A stretch of 64,000 nucleotides of DNA from Neobacillus niacini NBRC 15566 (lineage in GTDB: Bacteria > Bacillota > Bacilli > Bacillales > Cytobacillaceae), in contig NZ_BCVA01000017.1 of the NCBI RefSeq assembly GCF_001591505.1, positions 1-64,000 of the forward strand, written 5' to 3'. Positions 17,581 through 27,444 of this stretch are shown here, one piece after another (position 1 is the first letter of the stretch; each line of letters opens with the position of its first letter). Both the position numbers and the translations under genes were made by a program. Below the pieces are notes generated by a model. It saw only the letters and a list, made by a program, of their open reading frames with translations. It did no database searches and was not told the origin of the DNA.

Positions 17581-20500
17581 ATGATAAATACTCAAATCAA
17601 TGAAAATAAACAAGTGCGAACTCCTTCTATAGATTGGCTTACAGATTTAAATATGTTTGCCGTTAACAGGGTTCCGGCACATTCCGATCATGTGTACTAT
17701 GAAACAATGGAGGAAGCAAAAAAAGCTTCTACAATGAAAATGCGTCATGATTTGAATGGAAATTGGAAATTTCATTATTCGATTAACCCTGACTCAAGAC
17801 CAGAGCGCTTTTACGAGCGTGACTTTGACTGCTCGGCTTGGGGGAATATTGTAGTCCCAGGACATATTCAGTTACAAGGATATGGAACTCCACAATATGT
17901 GAATACCATCTATCCATGGGATGGGCATAGAGATGTCCAGGCACCGGAAATCCCAACGGATTTTAACCCAGTTGGCAGCTATGTGAAGGTCTTTAATATA
18001 CCTGGGAATATGGACAACAAGCCTGTTTATATTTCTTTTCAAGGTGTCGAGTCTGCTTTCTTTGTTTGGTTAAATGGAGAATTTGTTGGTTACAGTGAAG
18101 ACAGCTTCACACCTGCTGAGTTTGATTTAACTCCTTTTCTAACAAAAGGAGAGAATAAACTTGCGGTTGAGGTTTTCCAGCGAAGTACTGGCAGCTGGCT
18201 TGAAGATCAAGACTTTTGGAGATTTTCTGGTATTTTTAGGGATGTTTATCTCTATACAGTACCTGAAATTCATGCACAAGATATCCACATCCATACCGAT
18301 CTTGACTCTTCCTATAAGAATGGAGAGCTTAAAGTAGATTTAAGGCTGCTGCCCACCGTTCCCGCAGGGTCTAAAATAGCAGCAGAGCTTTATGATCGTA
18401 AAGGGAACACTGTAGCTAAAATAACCAGCGAGCTTACGGGTGAAAATAGTTCAGTATTGATGGAAATAGAAGCTCCGAAACTTTGGAGTGCGGAAAATCC
18501 TTATTTGTATAAACTCTATATCCAAATTTTTAACACTTCAGATGAACTTGTAGAAGTCATTCCCCAAAAGGTCGGGTTCCGAAAGTTTGAGCTCGTTGAT
18601 AAAATCATGCGTCTAAATGGCGAAAGAATTGTGTTCAAAGGTGTAAACCGTCATGAATTCAATTGCCGTAGTGGCCGTGCGATTACAAAAGAAGATATGC
18701 TTTGGGATATTAAAACATTGAAACAAAACAATATCAACGCAGTTCGTACTTCTCATTATCCAAATCAAAGTTATTGGTACGAGTTATGTGATGAATATGG
18801 TATCTATGTGATTGATGAAATGAATTTAGAAACACATGGTACATGGCAATGGATGGGAGTGGTTGAACCTTCACGGAATATTCCCGGCAACAAACCAGAA
18901 TGGCAGAATATTGTCTTAGACCGGGCCGTTTCTATGGTCCAAAGAGACAAGAACCATCCATCTATATTAATTTGGTCATGTGGTAATGAGTCATATGCAG
19001 GTGAGGTAATCCTAAATGTTTCCCGTTACTTCAAATCTGTTGACCCAAGCCGTCTTGTTCATTATGAGGGTGTATTCCATAATCGTGACTATAACGACAC
19101 TAGTGATATGGAAAGCCGGATGTATGCGAAGCCGGCAGATATTGAGGAATATTTGAATGATAACCCACAAAAGCCTTATATAAGCTGTGAGTATATGCAT
19201 GCGATGGGGAATTCTCTTGGAGGCATGGACAAATACACAGCATTTGAAACTAAATATCCGATGTATCAAGGTGGATTTATTTGGGATTATATTGATCAAT
19301 CGCTCGTAAAGAAGGACCGCTATGGTCAAGAGTTTTTTGCATATGGTGGAGATTTTGGAGACCGTCCTTCAGACTATGGATTCTGTACGAATGGGATTGT
19401 CTATTCCAATCGTGAGTTGTCACCAAAAATGCAGGAAGTAAAATATTTATATCAGAATATGAAGCTAAACGTTGATAAATATGGGGTTACCATTCGTAAT
19501 GAAAGTTTATTTGAAGATACATCTGCCTATGATTTGGAATACATTCTATTCCTTGAGGGCAAAGAATTATATCGGAATCAGGAACAAGTGGTGATTTTAC
19601 CGCAAAGTGAAGGTCGAGTTGAATTTAAATGGCCGGCTGAATTAGTAAATGAAGCTGGAGAATATGTCATCCACACATCAATGAAACTAAAAGAGGAACA
19701 GCTTTGGGCGGACGCTGGTTATGAAATTGCCTTTGGCCAATATGTGTTTGAGGATATCCAAAAAATTGCACAGGTTCCTAGTGGAAATCTAAGGGTAGCA
19801 TATGGAACTCAAAACATTGGTGTGCATGGAACTGATTTTTCCATTATGTTTTGTAGAAAAGCCAAAAGTCTTATTTCGATGAAATATGGCGGCAGAGAGA
19901 TGATCGAAGCTCCGTTACTTCCACTATTTTGGAGGGCAACTACTGATAATGACAAAGGATTTTCTCAAGGGTTTACCTCAGGATGCTGGTATGCAGCCAG
20001 CCTGGCTCGTCAATCTGTTGGGTTAGATGTAAATGAACAGAAAGACAAAGTAGAGGTTACGTTTACCTATAAGTTTTCGATTCATTCAGAAATCGAAGTG
20101 AAAAATACGTTTACAGTATTAGCAGATGGTAGTGTACATGTTAAATCTGTTTATCATGGTGCTGAAAACCTCCCGCAAATGCCGATTTTTGCACTTTCAT
20201 TCAAGGTTTCTGCGGATTATGACCAATTAGAATGGTACGCAATGGGACCTGAAGAGAATTATTCAGATCGTGCAGCCGGGGCAAGACTTGGCGTGTTTAC
20301 CAATAAGGTTACTGACAATTTATCCGGATATGTAAAACCTCAAGAGTCTGGCAACCGTACTGGAGTACGCTGGGTAAACCTAACAAACAGTGATGGACAT
20401 GGAATGAAGATTTCTTCTGCTTCTCGTCCAGTAGAATGTAATTTTTCACCGTATACAGCATTTGAATTAGAAAATGCGGCACATTATTACGAACTTCCTA

Positions 20501-20646
20501 ACGTCCACTATACAGTTGTTACTGTAGCGGGAAAACAAATGGGGGTTGGCGGTGATGATAGCTGGGGAGCGCCAGTTTACCCTGAACATCTAGTGAACGC
20601 AAATGAAGACATGGAATTTGAATTCACGATTCAACCAATTAAATAA
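17581..20646 (+). CDS. Beta-galactosidase, GH2 (LacZ type)
   Basis: A 1021-residue cytosolic enzyme hydrolysing terminal beta-galactosides. It has the full LacZ domain order: sugar-binding jelly roll, immunoglobulin-like domains, TIM barrel and beta-galactosidase small chain. Catalytic residues are visible: acid/base Glu470 in WSCGNESYAG and nucleophile Glu537 in SCEYMHAMGNS; NRHEFN and RTSHYPN are also conserved. There is no signal peptide, so substrate must be imported by the neighbouring ABC system. Length equals the family norm. A terminator hairpin follows. Confidence 0.95.
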   Translation: MINTQINENKQVRTPSIDWLTDLNMFAVNRVPAHSDHVYYETMEEAKKASTMKMRHDLNGNWKFHYSINPDSRPERFYERDFDCSAWGNIVVPGHIQLQGYGTPQYVNTIYPWDGHRDVQAPEIPTDFNPVGSYVKVFNIPGNMDNKPVYISFQGVESAFFVWLNGEFVGYSEDSFTPAEFDLTPFLTKGENKLAVEVFQRSTGSWLEDQDFWRFSGIFRDVYLYTVPEIHAQDIHIHTDLDSSYKNGELKVDLRLLPTVPAGSKIAAELYDRKGNTVAKITSELTGENSSVLMEIEAPKLWSAENPYLYKLYIQIFNTSDELVEVIPQKVGFRKFELVDKIMRLNGERIVFKGVNRHEFNCRSGRAITKEDMLWDIKTLKQNNINAVRTSHYPNQSYWYELCDEYGIYVIDEMNLETHGTWQWMGVVEPSRNIPGNKPEWQNIVLDRAVSMVQRDKNHPSILIWSCGNESYAGEVILNVSRYFKSVDPSRLVHYEGVFHNRDYNDTSDMESRMYAKPADIEEYLNDNPQKPYISCEYMHAMGNSLGGMDKYTAFETKYPMYQGGFIWDYIDQSLVKKDRYGQEFFAYGGDFGDRPSDYGFCTNGIVYSNRELSPKMQEVKYLYQNMKLNVDKYGVTIRNESLFEDTSAYDLEYILFLEGKELYRNQEQVVILPQSEGRVEFKWPAELVNEAGEYVIHTSMKLKEEQLWADAGYEIAFGQYVFEDIQKIAQVPSGNLRVAYGTQNIGVHGTDFSIMFCRKAKSLISMKYGGREMIEAPLLPLFWRATTDNDKGFSQGFTSGCWYAASLARQSVGLDVNEQKDKVEVTFTYKFSIHSEIEVKNTFTVLADGSVHVKSVYHGAENLPQMPIFALSFKVSADYDQLEWYAMGPEENYSDRAAGARLGVFTNKVTDNLSGYVKPQESGNRTGVRWVNLTNSDGHGMKISSASRPVECNFSPYTAFELENAAHYYELPNVHYTVVTVAGKQMGVGGDDSWGAPVYPEHLVNANEDMEFEFTIQPIK

Positions 20647-20649
20647 TGT

Positions 20650-20696
20650 ACAAGTAAAGAGCTTGAATGAATCTCAGGCTCTTTACTTGTATTTTT
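20650..20696 (+). terminator. Terminator or attenuator between the galactosidase genes
   Basis: Perfect 13-bp stem ACAAGTAAAGAGC / GCTCTTTACTTGT with a 15-base loop and the tail ATTTTTG. It comes just after the beta-galactosidase stop and may reduce expression of the alpha-galactosidase. Confidence 0.8.
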
Positions 20697-20728
20697 GAAG
20701 AGAATCCAGCCTTGGAAGGAGTATATGT

Positions 20729-22972
20729 ATGTATATCTTTGTTAACGAACCATCCAATCAATTTCATTTAACAAATGGAAAAATTAGTTATATAGTTAAT
20801 GTCCTTAAAAACGGAGGTCTTGGTCATTTATACTTTGGAAAAGCGATAAGACATCGTCATGATTTCTCTCATCTTCAGAAAAATGATGTTCCTACACCTG
20901 CAAGTTGTCATTTTTTTCAGGATGATCCTGCTTTCTCATTAGAAACAACTCGCCAAGAATACCCTGTCTACGGGAAAGGTGACTTCCGTGATGCTGCAAT
21001 TGAACTTGAAACAAGTGAAGGTAGAATAGGAAATCATTTTACCTACAAAGATTATGAAATTTTAAAAGGAAAACCAAAGCTAGATGGATTGCCTGCTACC
21101 TATGCTGATGGAGATGAGTCCACAACATTAACCATTAGGTTATTGGATGATACAACGGATACGGAACTGCTTTTAACTTATTCCATCTTTCATCATTTTC
21201 CTGTTATCACGAGAAGTGTAACCGTAAAAAATGCCGGTTCAGATAACGTGTATCTAAAAAAGATCATGAGCTCTTCAATCGACTTTCCAGATAGTGATTT
21301 TTCAATGGTGCACTTATCTGGAACATGGTCTAGAGAAAGACATATAAAAGAACGTAAATTAGTAGAAGGAATTCACTCTATTTCAAGTATACGCGGTGCA
21401 AGTTCGCATCATCATAATCCATTTATTGCGTTGAAAAGGAACGATACAACAGAGCATGTGAATGAGGTATACGGGTTTAATTTTATCTATAGTAGTAATT
21501 TCATAGCTCAGGTTGAAGTCGACCATTATCAAGTTACAAGAGTGATGCTGGGGATTCACCCACACCAGTTTAAGTGGAAGTTAGCACCTGAAGAAAGTTT
21601 TCAAGCTCCAGAGGTCGTCATGGTATATTCTGATGAAGGATTAAATGGAATGAGTCAAACCTTTCATGATTTATACCGAAATCAGCTAATTCGCGATCCT
21701 TGGAAAACAGATGAGAGACCTATTTTGATCAACAATTGGGAAGCAACCTATTTTGATTTTAACCAAGAAAAACTAGTAAATATAGCTGAAAGTGCGAAGG
21801 GACTTGGGATTGAGTTGTTTGTGTTAGATGATGGCTGGTTTGGGAAACGAAATGATGATACTTCTTCACTTGGAGATTGGTTTGAAAATGAAGAAAAATT
21901 ACCGAATGGTTTAACTTCATTGGCACAAAAGGTAAATAACATGGGGATGAAATTTGGGCTATGGTTTGAACCAGAAATGATCAATCCGAACAGTCAATTA
22001 TTTCGTGGTCATCCTGAATGGGTTGTAGGCAGGCAGGGAGAGCATCTAACATTTGGACGAAATCAGCTTGTGTTGGATTTCTCCAGAAATGATGTCGTGA
22101 AGTATATTTATGAGAAAATGGCAGGCATTATTAGAAATACCCATCTGACCTATATTAAGTGGGATATGAACCGTAATATCACGGATGCTTATTCGGCCGC
22201 CTTAGGACATGATCAGCAAGGAGAATTCTATCATCGGTATATCTTAGGTGTGTATTCTTTATATGAAAAATTAACAAATGAGTTTCCTGACGTATTATTT
22301 GAATCCTGTGCAGGCGGGGGCGGCAGGTTTGACCCAGGTATGTTTTATTATGCTCCACAAGCGTGGACAAGTGATGACACAGATCCAGTCGAACGGCTAA
22401 AAATTCAGTATGGGACTTCACTTGTGTATCCAATATATAGTTTGGGTTCACATGTGTCTGCTGCACCAAACCATCAAACAATGCGTTCTACTTCGATTGA
22501 TACAAGAGCCAATACTGCATACTTTGGTACGTTCGGGTACGAACTTAATCCGCTTGAATTGAGTGTGGAAGAAAGAAGGGTTATTAAGGAGCAGGTCCAG
22601 TTCTATAAAACGCAACGAAAGCTTGTACGCGATGGGGATTTTTATCGTCTATTTAGCCCTTTTGAAAACAATGAAACAGCGTGGATGATTGTTTCAAAGG
22701 ACAAATCAGAAGCCTTAGTTGGCTGGTATAAAGTACTGGCAACTCCTAATCCAAAAAAACAACAAGTACTTGGACTGAAAGGATTAGATCCAAACCTCTT
22801 ATATGAAATAGAAAACAATGGTAAAGAATTTTATGGCGATGAACTCATGTATCACGGTGTAACACTGCCAACAGAATTTAATGGTTCAAATCATCACAAA
22901 GCAAAACGTGGAGGAGATTATCAATCAACTATCTATTATTTAAAGGCAAAGGTGGATGTAAATAGGGTGTAA
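20729..22972 (+). CDS. Alpha-galactosidase, GH36
   Basis: A 747-residue cytosolic glycosidase that removes alpha-1,6-galactose from raffinose-family sugars or melibiose. GH36 motifs are intact: LDDGWFGKRNDD, KWDMNRN with nucleophile Asp479, ESCAGGGGRFDPGM and SDDTDPVERL with acid/base Asp549. The N-terminal beta-sandwich contains HFPVITRSV. The length and active site positions agree with Geobacillus-type enzymes. Last gene of the galactoside locus; with the GH2 enzyme it lets the cell use both alpha- and beta-linked galactosides. Confidence 0.95.
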   Translation: MYIFVNEPSNQFHLTNGKISYIVNVLKNGGLGHLYFGKAIRHRHDFSHLQKNDVPTPASCHFFQDDPAFSLETTRQEYPVYGKGDFRDAAIELETSEGRIGNHFTYKDYEILKGKPKLDGLPATYADGDESTTLTIRLLDDTTDTELLLTYSIFHHFPVITRSVTVKNAGSDNVYLKKIMSSSIDFPDSDFSMVHLSGTWSRERHIKERKLVEGIHSISSIRGASSHHHNPFIALKRNDTTEHVNEVYGFNFIYSSNFIAQVEVDHYQVTRVMLGIHPHQFKWKLAPEESFQAPEVVMVYSDEGLNGMSQTFHDLYRNQLIRDPWKTDERPILINNWEATYFDFNQEKLVNIAESAKGLGIELFVLDDGWFGKRNDDTSSLGDWFENEEKLPNGLTSLAQKVNNMGMKFGLWFEPEMINPNSQLFRGHPEWVVGRQGEHLTFGRNQLVLDFSRNDVVKYIYEKMAGIIRNTHLTYIKWDMNRNITDAYSAALGHDQQGEFYHRYILGVYSLYEKLTNEFPDVLFESCAGGGGRFDPGMFYYAPQAWTSDDTDPVERLKIQYGTSLVYPIYSLGSHVSAAPNHQTMRSTSIDTRANTAYFGTFGYELNPLELSVEERRVIKEQVQFYKTQRKLVRDGDFYRLFSPFENNETAWMIVSKDKSEALVGWYKVLATPNPKKQQVLGLKGLDPNLLYEIENNGKEFYGDELMYHGVTLPTEFNGSNHHKAKRGGDYQSTIYYLKAKVDVNRV

Positions 22973-23028
22973 AAAATGGAGTAATCTCTACACTCGGCAG
23001 TGTTACAAAACGGGCCATTTTTTTAACG

Positions 23029-23069
23029 AAAAAATCCCAAGTGAATTCTCCTCACTTAGGACTTTTTTC
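23029..23069. terminator. Bidirectional terminator between alpha-galactosidase and exporter
   Basis: Imperfect stem AAAAATCCCAAGTGA / TCACTTAGGACTTTTTT, with A-run and T-run on the two sides, between two convergent genes. Confidence 0.85.
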
Positions 23070-23091
23070 CACCCCACGGGGAATTCTTATT

Positions 23092-24603
23092 TTATGCCAA
23101 TTTACGTCTAAACCTTTTTTTAGATGGTGTTCCTTCTATTTGAGCTTCTGCTTGTACTGCCTGTTTGATAAAGAAGGATAGAAGCAGGGCAAAACTAGCA
23201 ATTAAGGTTGATAAAAAGAAGGTATAATTGATTCCTTCAAGCATGGCTTTCATGGCAATTTCCGCCTGTATTTCAGCTATCCCTTTTTCTGGTACAGTTT
23301 TTAAAGCTTCTTTGGATAATTGGGCTGTGTATGATTTCGAATAATTAGACATAGCTGTGACCAAAAGGGCCGTACCGATAGCACCGGATACCTGATTTAT
23401 TGTGTTGTTCATGGCTGTACCGTGTGGATAGAGACTTACAGGAAGCTGATTTAAACCATTTGTTGAAACAGGCATCATCACCATTGATATGCCCAACATC
23501 CTTACTGCATGTAAAATCACCAAGTAATTGTAGGGTGTTGTGAAAGTTAACTTGCTGAAGTAATAGGTTGTAATTGTTGTAATAATTAGGCCGATGATTG
23601 CTAACATCCGCCCCCCAAACTTATCAAATAATCTTCCTATAATGGGTGACATAATTGCCATCAACAGCGCTCCTGGAAGCAGCAATAATCCGGTGTCCAA
23701 CGGCGATATACCTCGTATTGTTTGAACATATATAGGGAGAAGTAAAAAGCCTGAAAACATTGCCATATTAAGTACAATCGTAATCGTTGCAGATAGCGAA
23801 AACATAGGGTATTTAAATACCCTAAAATTAAGCATGGGAAAAGCTTGTTTTGTTTGGCGTAAGATAAACCATATTAGGGAGATAACGCCAATTAGCAGCG
23901 GCATATACACTAGTGCACTTGTCCAGCCTTTACTACCGGCGGAACTAAAACCGAATAGGAGCCCTCCAAAACCAATGCTTGATATCAAAAGCGAAAATAA
24001 ATCAAGTTTAATATCGGTTTTATCCTTTTTGTCCTTAAGTGTAAAATAGCCAATCAAAATAACGATAATAGCGATAGGCGTGATAAAGTGGAAAAGCATT
24101 CTCCAGTGATAGTGTTCAATAATCCAACCTGATAAAGTAGGACCTATTGCTGGAGCGAACATGATAATTAAACCAAAGACACCCATAGCGGCCCCGCGCT
24201 TTTCAATCGGAAAGCTTACTAGCATGACATTCATTAGTACCGGCATCATGATGGCTGCTCCGGAAGCTTGAAGAATCCGGCCAATTAATAATATGGAAAA
24301 GAAATCAGTACTACCGGCAATGATCGTCCCTATTGCAAATAGGCCCATTGCTGCCAAGAATAATTGACGGACTGAAAATTTTTGAAATAAGAATGCAGTG
24401 GTTGGAATTAAAATTCCGTTTACTAACATAAAGACTGTCGTTAACCATTGAACGGTTGCTGTATCAATATCTAAATCAACCATTATCGATGGCAGTGCGA
24501 TATTTAATAATGTATTATTTAAAAATGTAATAAATGTGCCGATCATAAGTACAGCAAGAATCCCATACGGTGGACGATGAGTCTTTTTTAGCGATTTATT
24601 CAT
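23092..24603 (-). CDS. DHA2-family MFS drug exporter (EmrB/LmrB type)
   Basis: A 503-residue proton-driven exporter, expected to have 14 membrane helices. Diagnostic stretches are NNTLLNIALPSIMVDL in helix 1, QWLTTVFMLVNG in helix 2, GRILQASGAAIMMPVL and GWIIEHYHWRMLF, all typical of the DHA2 lincomycin/multidrug group. The C-terminus is basic and cytosolic. It stands alone; the upstream region holds a 16-bp palindrome and a cre-like site. The substrate cannot be read from sequence. Confidence 0.9.
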   Translation of the reverse strand: MNKSLKKTHRPPYGILAVLMIGTFITFLNNTLLNIALPSIMVDLDIDTATVQWLTTVFMLVNGILIPTTAFLFQKFSVRQLFLAAMGLFAIGTIIAGSTDFFSILLIGRILQASGAAIMMPVLMNVMLVSFPIEKRGAAMGVFGLIIMFAPAIGPTLSGWIIEHYHWRMLFHFITPIAIIVILIGYFTLKDKKDKTDIKLDLFSLLISSIGFGGLLFGFSSAGSKGWTSALVYMPLLIGVISLIWFILRQTKQAFPMLNFRVFKYPMFSLSATITIVLNMAMFSGFLLLPIYVQTIRGISPLDTGLLLLPGALLMAIMSPIIGRLFDKFGGRMLAIIGLIITTITTYYFSKLTFTTPYNYLVILHAVRMLGISMVMMPVSTNGLNQLPVSLYPHGTAMNNTINQVSGAIGTALLVTAMSNYSKSYTAQLSKEALKTVPEKGIAEIQAEIAMKAMLEGINYTFFLSTLIASFALLLSFFIKQAVQAEAQIEGTPSKKRFRRKLA

Positions 24604-24632
24604 GGTATCTCTCCCTTAGTGTATAAAAGACT

Positions 24633-24714
24633 CTCAACATTTACATAATTAGATGAATCATTCTTTTTGGATTGGCATCCAATACACTCAACATTTCCAA
24701 AGTAAGCGTTAACA
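24633..24714 (-). promoter_or_regulatory. Regulatory region of the DHA2 exporter
   Basis: Contains the palindrome TTGGATTGGCATCCAA at 24667-24682 (6-bp arms), two direct copies of CTCAACATTT at 24633-24642 and 24687-24696, and AGTAAGCGTTAACA at 24701-24714, which fits 13 of 14 cre positions. Further upstream on this strand TTATTG and TGTAAT, 17 bp apart, could be the promoter, which would put these sites downstream of it where bound proteins repress. Confidence 0.5.
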
Positions 24715-24918
24715 TAGATTACATTCTATTCTAAGCTCCCCAATAATAAAAAACATTCTCTAAAACTGCTTGATTATAACTTATAGTTGACTGTTATTGC
24801 TTTCTAATTGTGTTTCTGGGAACAATCTAATAAGAAAAGATAAATGAAGAAGTGCTTGTGAGTAATATAGTTGCGAAGATTCTGTTTAGATTTAAAGCTT
24901 AGGAGCATGATTATAAAT

Positions 24919-24966
24919 AAAAAAGATAGGCCGAGAAATCTATGAGATTTCTGGCCTATCTTTTTT
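24919..24966 (-). terminator. Terminator of the amidase gene
   Basis: Long stem AAAAAAGATAGGCC plus AGAAATC pairing with GATTTCT plus GGCCTATCTTTTTT; starts 10 bp after the amidase stop on the minus strand. Confidence 0.92.
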
Positions 24967-24975
24967 ATAAAAATA

Positions 24976-27276
24976 TTAATAAACTCTAAAGTACTCGACA
25001 ACCCCGTCGGCAATAGCCTGGGCTAATTTGTTTTGATAGGAATCTGTCAATAACTTTTGTCTTTCACTAGCGTTATTAATAAAACCAATCTCTGTTAACG
25101 TTGCAGGCATAGCGGATTCGCGGAGAACGGAGAAGGTATCTCCATCTGTCCCACGATTGTTTGCGCCTGTATATTCAATCAAATTCTGTTGAATAAAGCT
25201 TGTAAGAGTCATACTCTTAGCAATTCGATCAGGATTATTATGCCATTGATCATTAATTTTCGAAGGGTAATTTGGATCATATTCATAGAAGTATGACTCA
25301 ATACCATTCGCAGAAGTGCTTTCACCTGCTGTAGAATTAGTATGAATACTTATGAAAACATCAGCCTTTAAATCATTTGCCATTTTAGAACGGTCTAGTA
25401 ATGATACATAGGTATTGTCATTACGTGACATATAAACGGTATAGCCTTGGTTTAGTAAAAGCGTTTGAACTTTTTTCGCTACCGCTAAATTCAAGCTTGC
25501 TTCGTTATATCCTCCAGCTACTGCGCCGGGGTCAGAGCCCCCATGTCCCGGATCTAAAAATATCTTATAAGCACTTTGATTGAACGTAACAGTATTGGCA
25601 GGCAGTGTTGTGACGAAACCATTATAGCCTGTTTCTCTGATGGTAATCGTATGCTGGCCATTAGGGAATTTGGCGGTGTCAAGTGTAAAATGAAAGCCAG
25701 CTTTTCCATTGTTGAATTGAGGATATACTCTTTGGACATCAGCGCGCGCATCTCCATAGTCAGCTTGGCCAACAACTACACCGTCCACTAATACTTCTAT
25801 CTTGGCGACGCCGCTATTATCCAAAAACCAGCCATATACGTTATGATTTCCTCTAAGTGTTGTACCCGGTGGTGGACTATCCAAAACTCCCAACGCATTT
25901 TTAATGGTTATAGTTCGATCAGACAGGGGAGTAACTGTACCATTCTTCCCGAATTCTCTGACTGTAAGGGTATGCTGGCCATCTGCAAACTTGGTTGTAT
26001 CTAGTGCAAAATGAAAACCTGATCTTCCATTGTTGTATTGAGGGTAAAATCTTTCAACATCTGGCCGTGCGTCCCCATACGAGGCTCGACCAACAACTAC
26101 ACCATCCATCAATATTTCTATCGCTTCGACTCCAGATTCATCCAAGAACCAGCCATACACGCTTTGAGTCCCATAAAGTGTTGCCCCAGAAACTGGCTTA
26201 TCCAGGAATCCTAAGGCATTATCAATCGTTACTGTACGTTCAGTCAATATTGTGTAATTTCCATTCATACCAGTTTCTTTAATGGTTATGGTATGCTGGC
26301 CATCTGGAAATTTAGTCGTATCCAGAGCAAAATGATAGCCAGATTTGTCATTATTGAATTCCGGATAGAGTTTTTGGACATCAGGTCTAGAATCGCCATA
26401 GACTGCCTGACCAACTACAGCACCATCGACTAAGACTTCTATTTTTGCGATGTGGCTGGCATCCAAGAACCAACCATAAACATTTTGCGTTCCATTAATG
26501 GTAGAGCCAGCAGCTGGCCTATCCATGAAACCCAAGGCATTATCAATCGTGATGGTATTAGCCGGCAAAATTGTAACCTGCCCGTTCATACCAATTTCCT
26601 TGACGGCAACGGTATGTTGGCCATCGGTAAATTGAGTTGTGTCTAGAGCATAATGATATCCCGAATTCCCATTCTTGTATTTAGGATAAAACTTTAGTAC
26701 ATCCGGCCGCGCATCACCATACGCTGCTTGGCCCACAACAGCTCCGTCAACTAATATTTCTATTGCTGCAACGCCACTGTTATCTAGGAACCACCCATAC
26801 AAGCTTTGTGTTCCATTAACAGTAGAGCCAGATGCTGGTCTATCTAAAAAACCTAAGGCGTTATTAATCTGTATGGTATTAGCCGGCAATGTCGTGACTT
26901 GTCCGTTGATACTAGTTTCTCTGATTGTAATGGTGTGTTGACCATCTGCAAATTGGGTGGTGTCGAGATTAAAATGAAAGCCGGCTTCCCCATAGTTATA
27001 TTGAGGAAAAGCTTTTTGAACATCAGGTCTCGCATCACCATAGACAGCTTGTCCAACAACAGCGCCGTCCACTAAAACTTCAATTTTTGCAACTCGGTTT
27101 TCATCGAGAAACCATCCATAAACGTTTTCCGTCCCACTTAGTGACGTACCCGTTACAGGCTTATCCATGAATCCAATGGCAGTTGTTTCCGCTGAGGCAA
27201 ATAGTGGAACTTTTAGACTCAAAAACATTACTATGGCAGCCATGAAAACTACTGCAAATACTTTATTAAATTTCAT
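24976..27276 (-). CDS. Secreted N-acetylmuramoyl-L-alanine amidase with five repeats
   Basis: A 766-residue exported cell wall hydrolase. Residues 1-29 are a Sec signal peptide ending ASAE. Residues about 35-569 are five tandem repeats of 107 residues, each with a YGWFLD motif, an IEVLVDG strand, YGDARPDV and FADGQHTITI, suggesting a beta-sandwich binding module. The last 190 residues are an Amidase_3 zinc domain: FLDPGHGGSDPGA (zinc His near 578), the zinc Glu in GYNEASLNLA, SIHTNS and catalytic Glu in LTEIGFINN. It cleaves the bond between muramic acid and L-alanine, probably during growth, sporulation or germination. It has no sortase or SLH anchor. Confidence 0.93.
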   Translation of the reverse strand: MKFNKVFAVVFMAAIVMFLSLKVPLFASAETTAIGFMDKPVTGTSLSGTENVYGWFLDENRVAKIEVLVDGAVVGQAVYGDARPDVQKAFPQYNYGEAGFHFNLDTTQFADGQHTITIRETSINGQVTTLPANTIQINNALGFLDRPASGSTVNGTQSLYGWFLDNSGVAAIEILVDGAVVGQAAYGDARPDVLKFYPKYKNGNSGYHYALDTTQFTDGQHTVAVKEIGMNGQVTILPANTITIDNALGFMDRPAAGSTINGTQNVYGWFLDASHIAKIEVLVDGAVVGQAVYGDSRPDVQKLYPEFNNDKSGYHFALDTTKFPDGQHTITIKETGMNGNYTILTERTVTIDNALGFLDKPVSGATLYGTQSVYGWFLDESGVEAIEILMDGVVVGRASYGDARPDVERFYPQYNNGRSGFHFALDTTKFADGQHTLTVREFGKNGTVTPLSDRTITIKNALGVLDSPPPGTTLRGNHNVYGWFLDNSGVAKIEVLVDGVVVGQADYGDARADVQRVYPQFNNGKAGFHFTLDTAKFPNGQHTITIRETGYNGFVTTLPANTVTFNQSAYKIFLDPGHGGSDPGAVAGGYNEASLNLAVAKKVQTLLLNQGYTVYMSRNDNTYVSLLDRSKMANDLKADVFISIHTNSTAGESTSANGIESYFYEYDPNYPSKINDQWHNNPDRIAKSMTLTSFIQQNLIEYTGANNRGTDGDTFSVLRESAMPATLTEIGFINNASERQKLLTDSYQNKLAQAIADGVVEYFRVY
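25570..27174 (-). repeat. Five tandem 321-bp coding repeats in the amidase gene
   Basis: Five in-frame units of about 321 bp code for the 107-residue modules. Units differ at many positions but keep long identical stretches around the YGWFLD and DGQHT codons, so they can recombine and could vary in number among strains; read assembly here should be checked. Confidence 0.85.
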
Positions 27277-27444
27277 TTCTTCTCCTTTCGTAGCTATTAA
27301 TAAGTCTACTCTATAATACTATTAATCTAATGATTAAAAAACATATATTTACATTTAATGACTAAATTCTGCTCATTAACTTGCTTCATTTGTCGAAATA
27401 TGTTTAAGTTTAGTAGTAATTTGAAGAGTAATAAGGGGATTGAA

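Noticed and set aside
24804..25013. Leftward 69-residue frame
   Set aside because: It covers the amidase terminator and the end of the amidase gene in another frame; no ribosome site.
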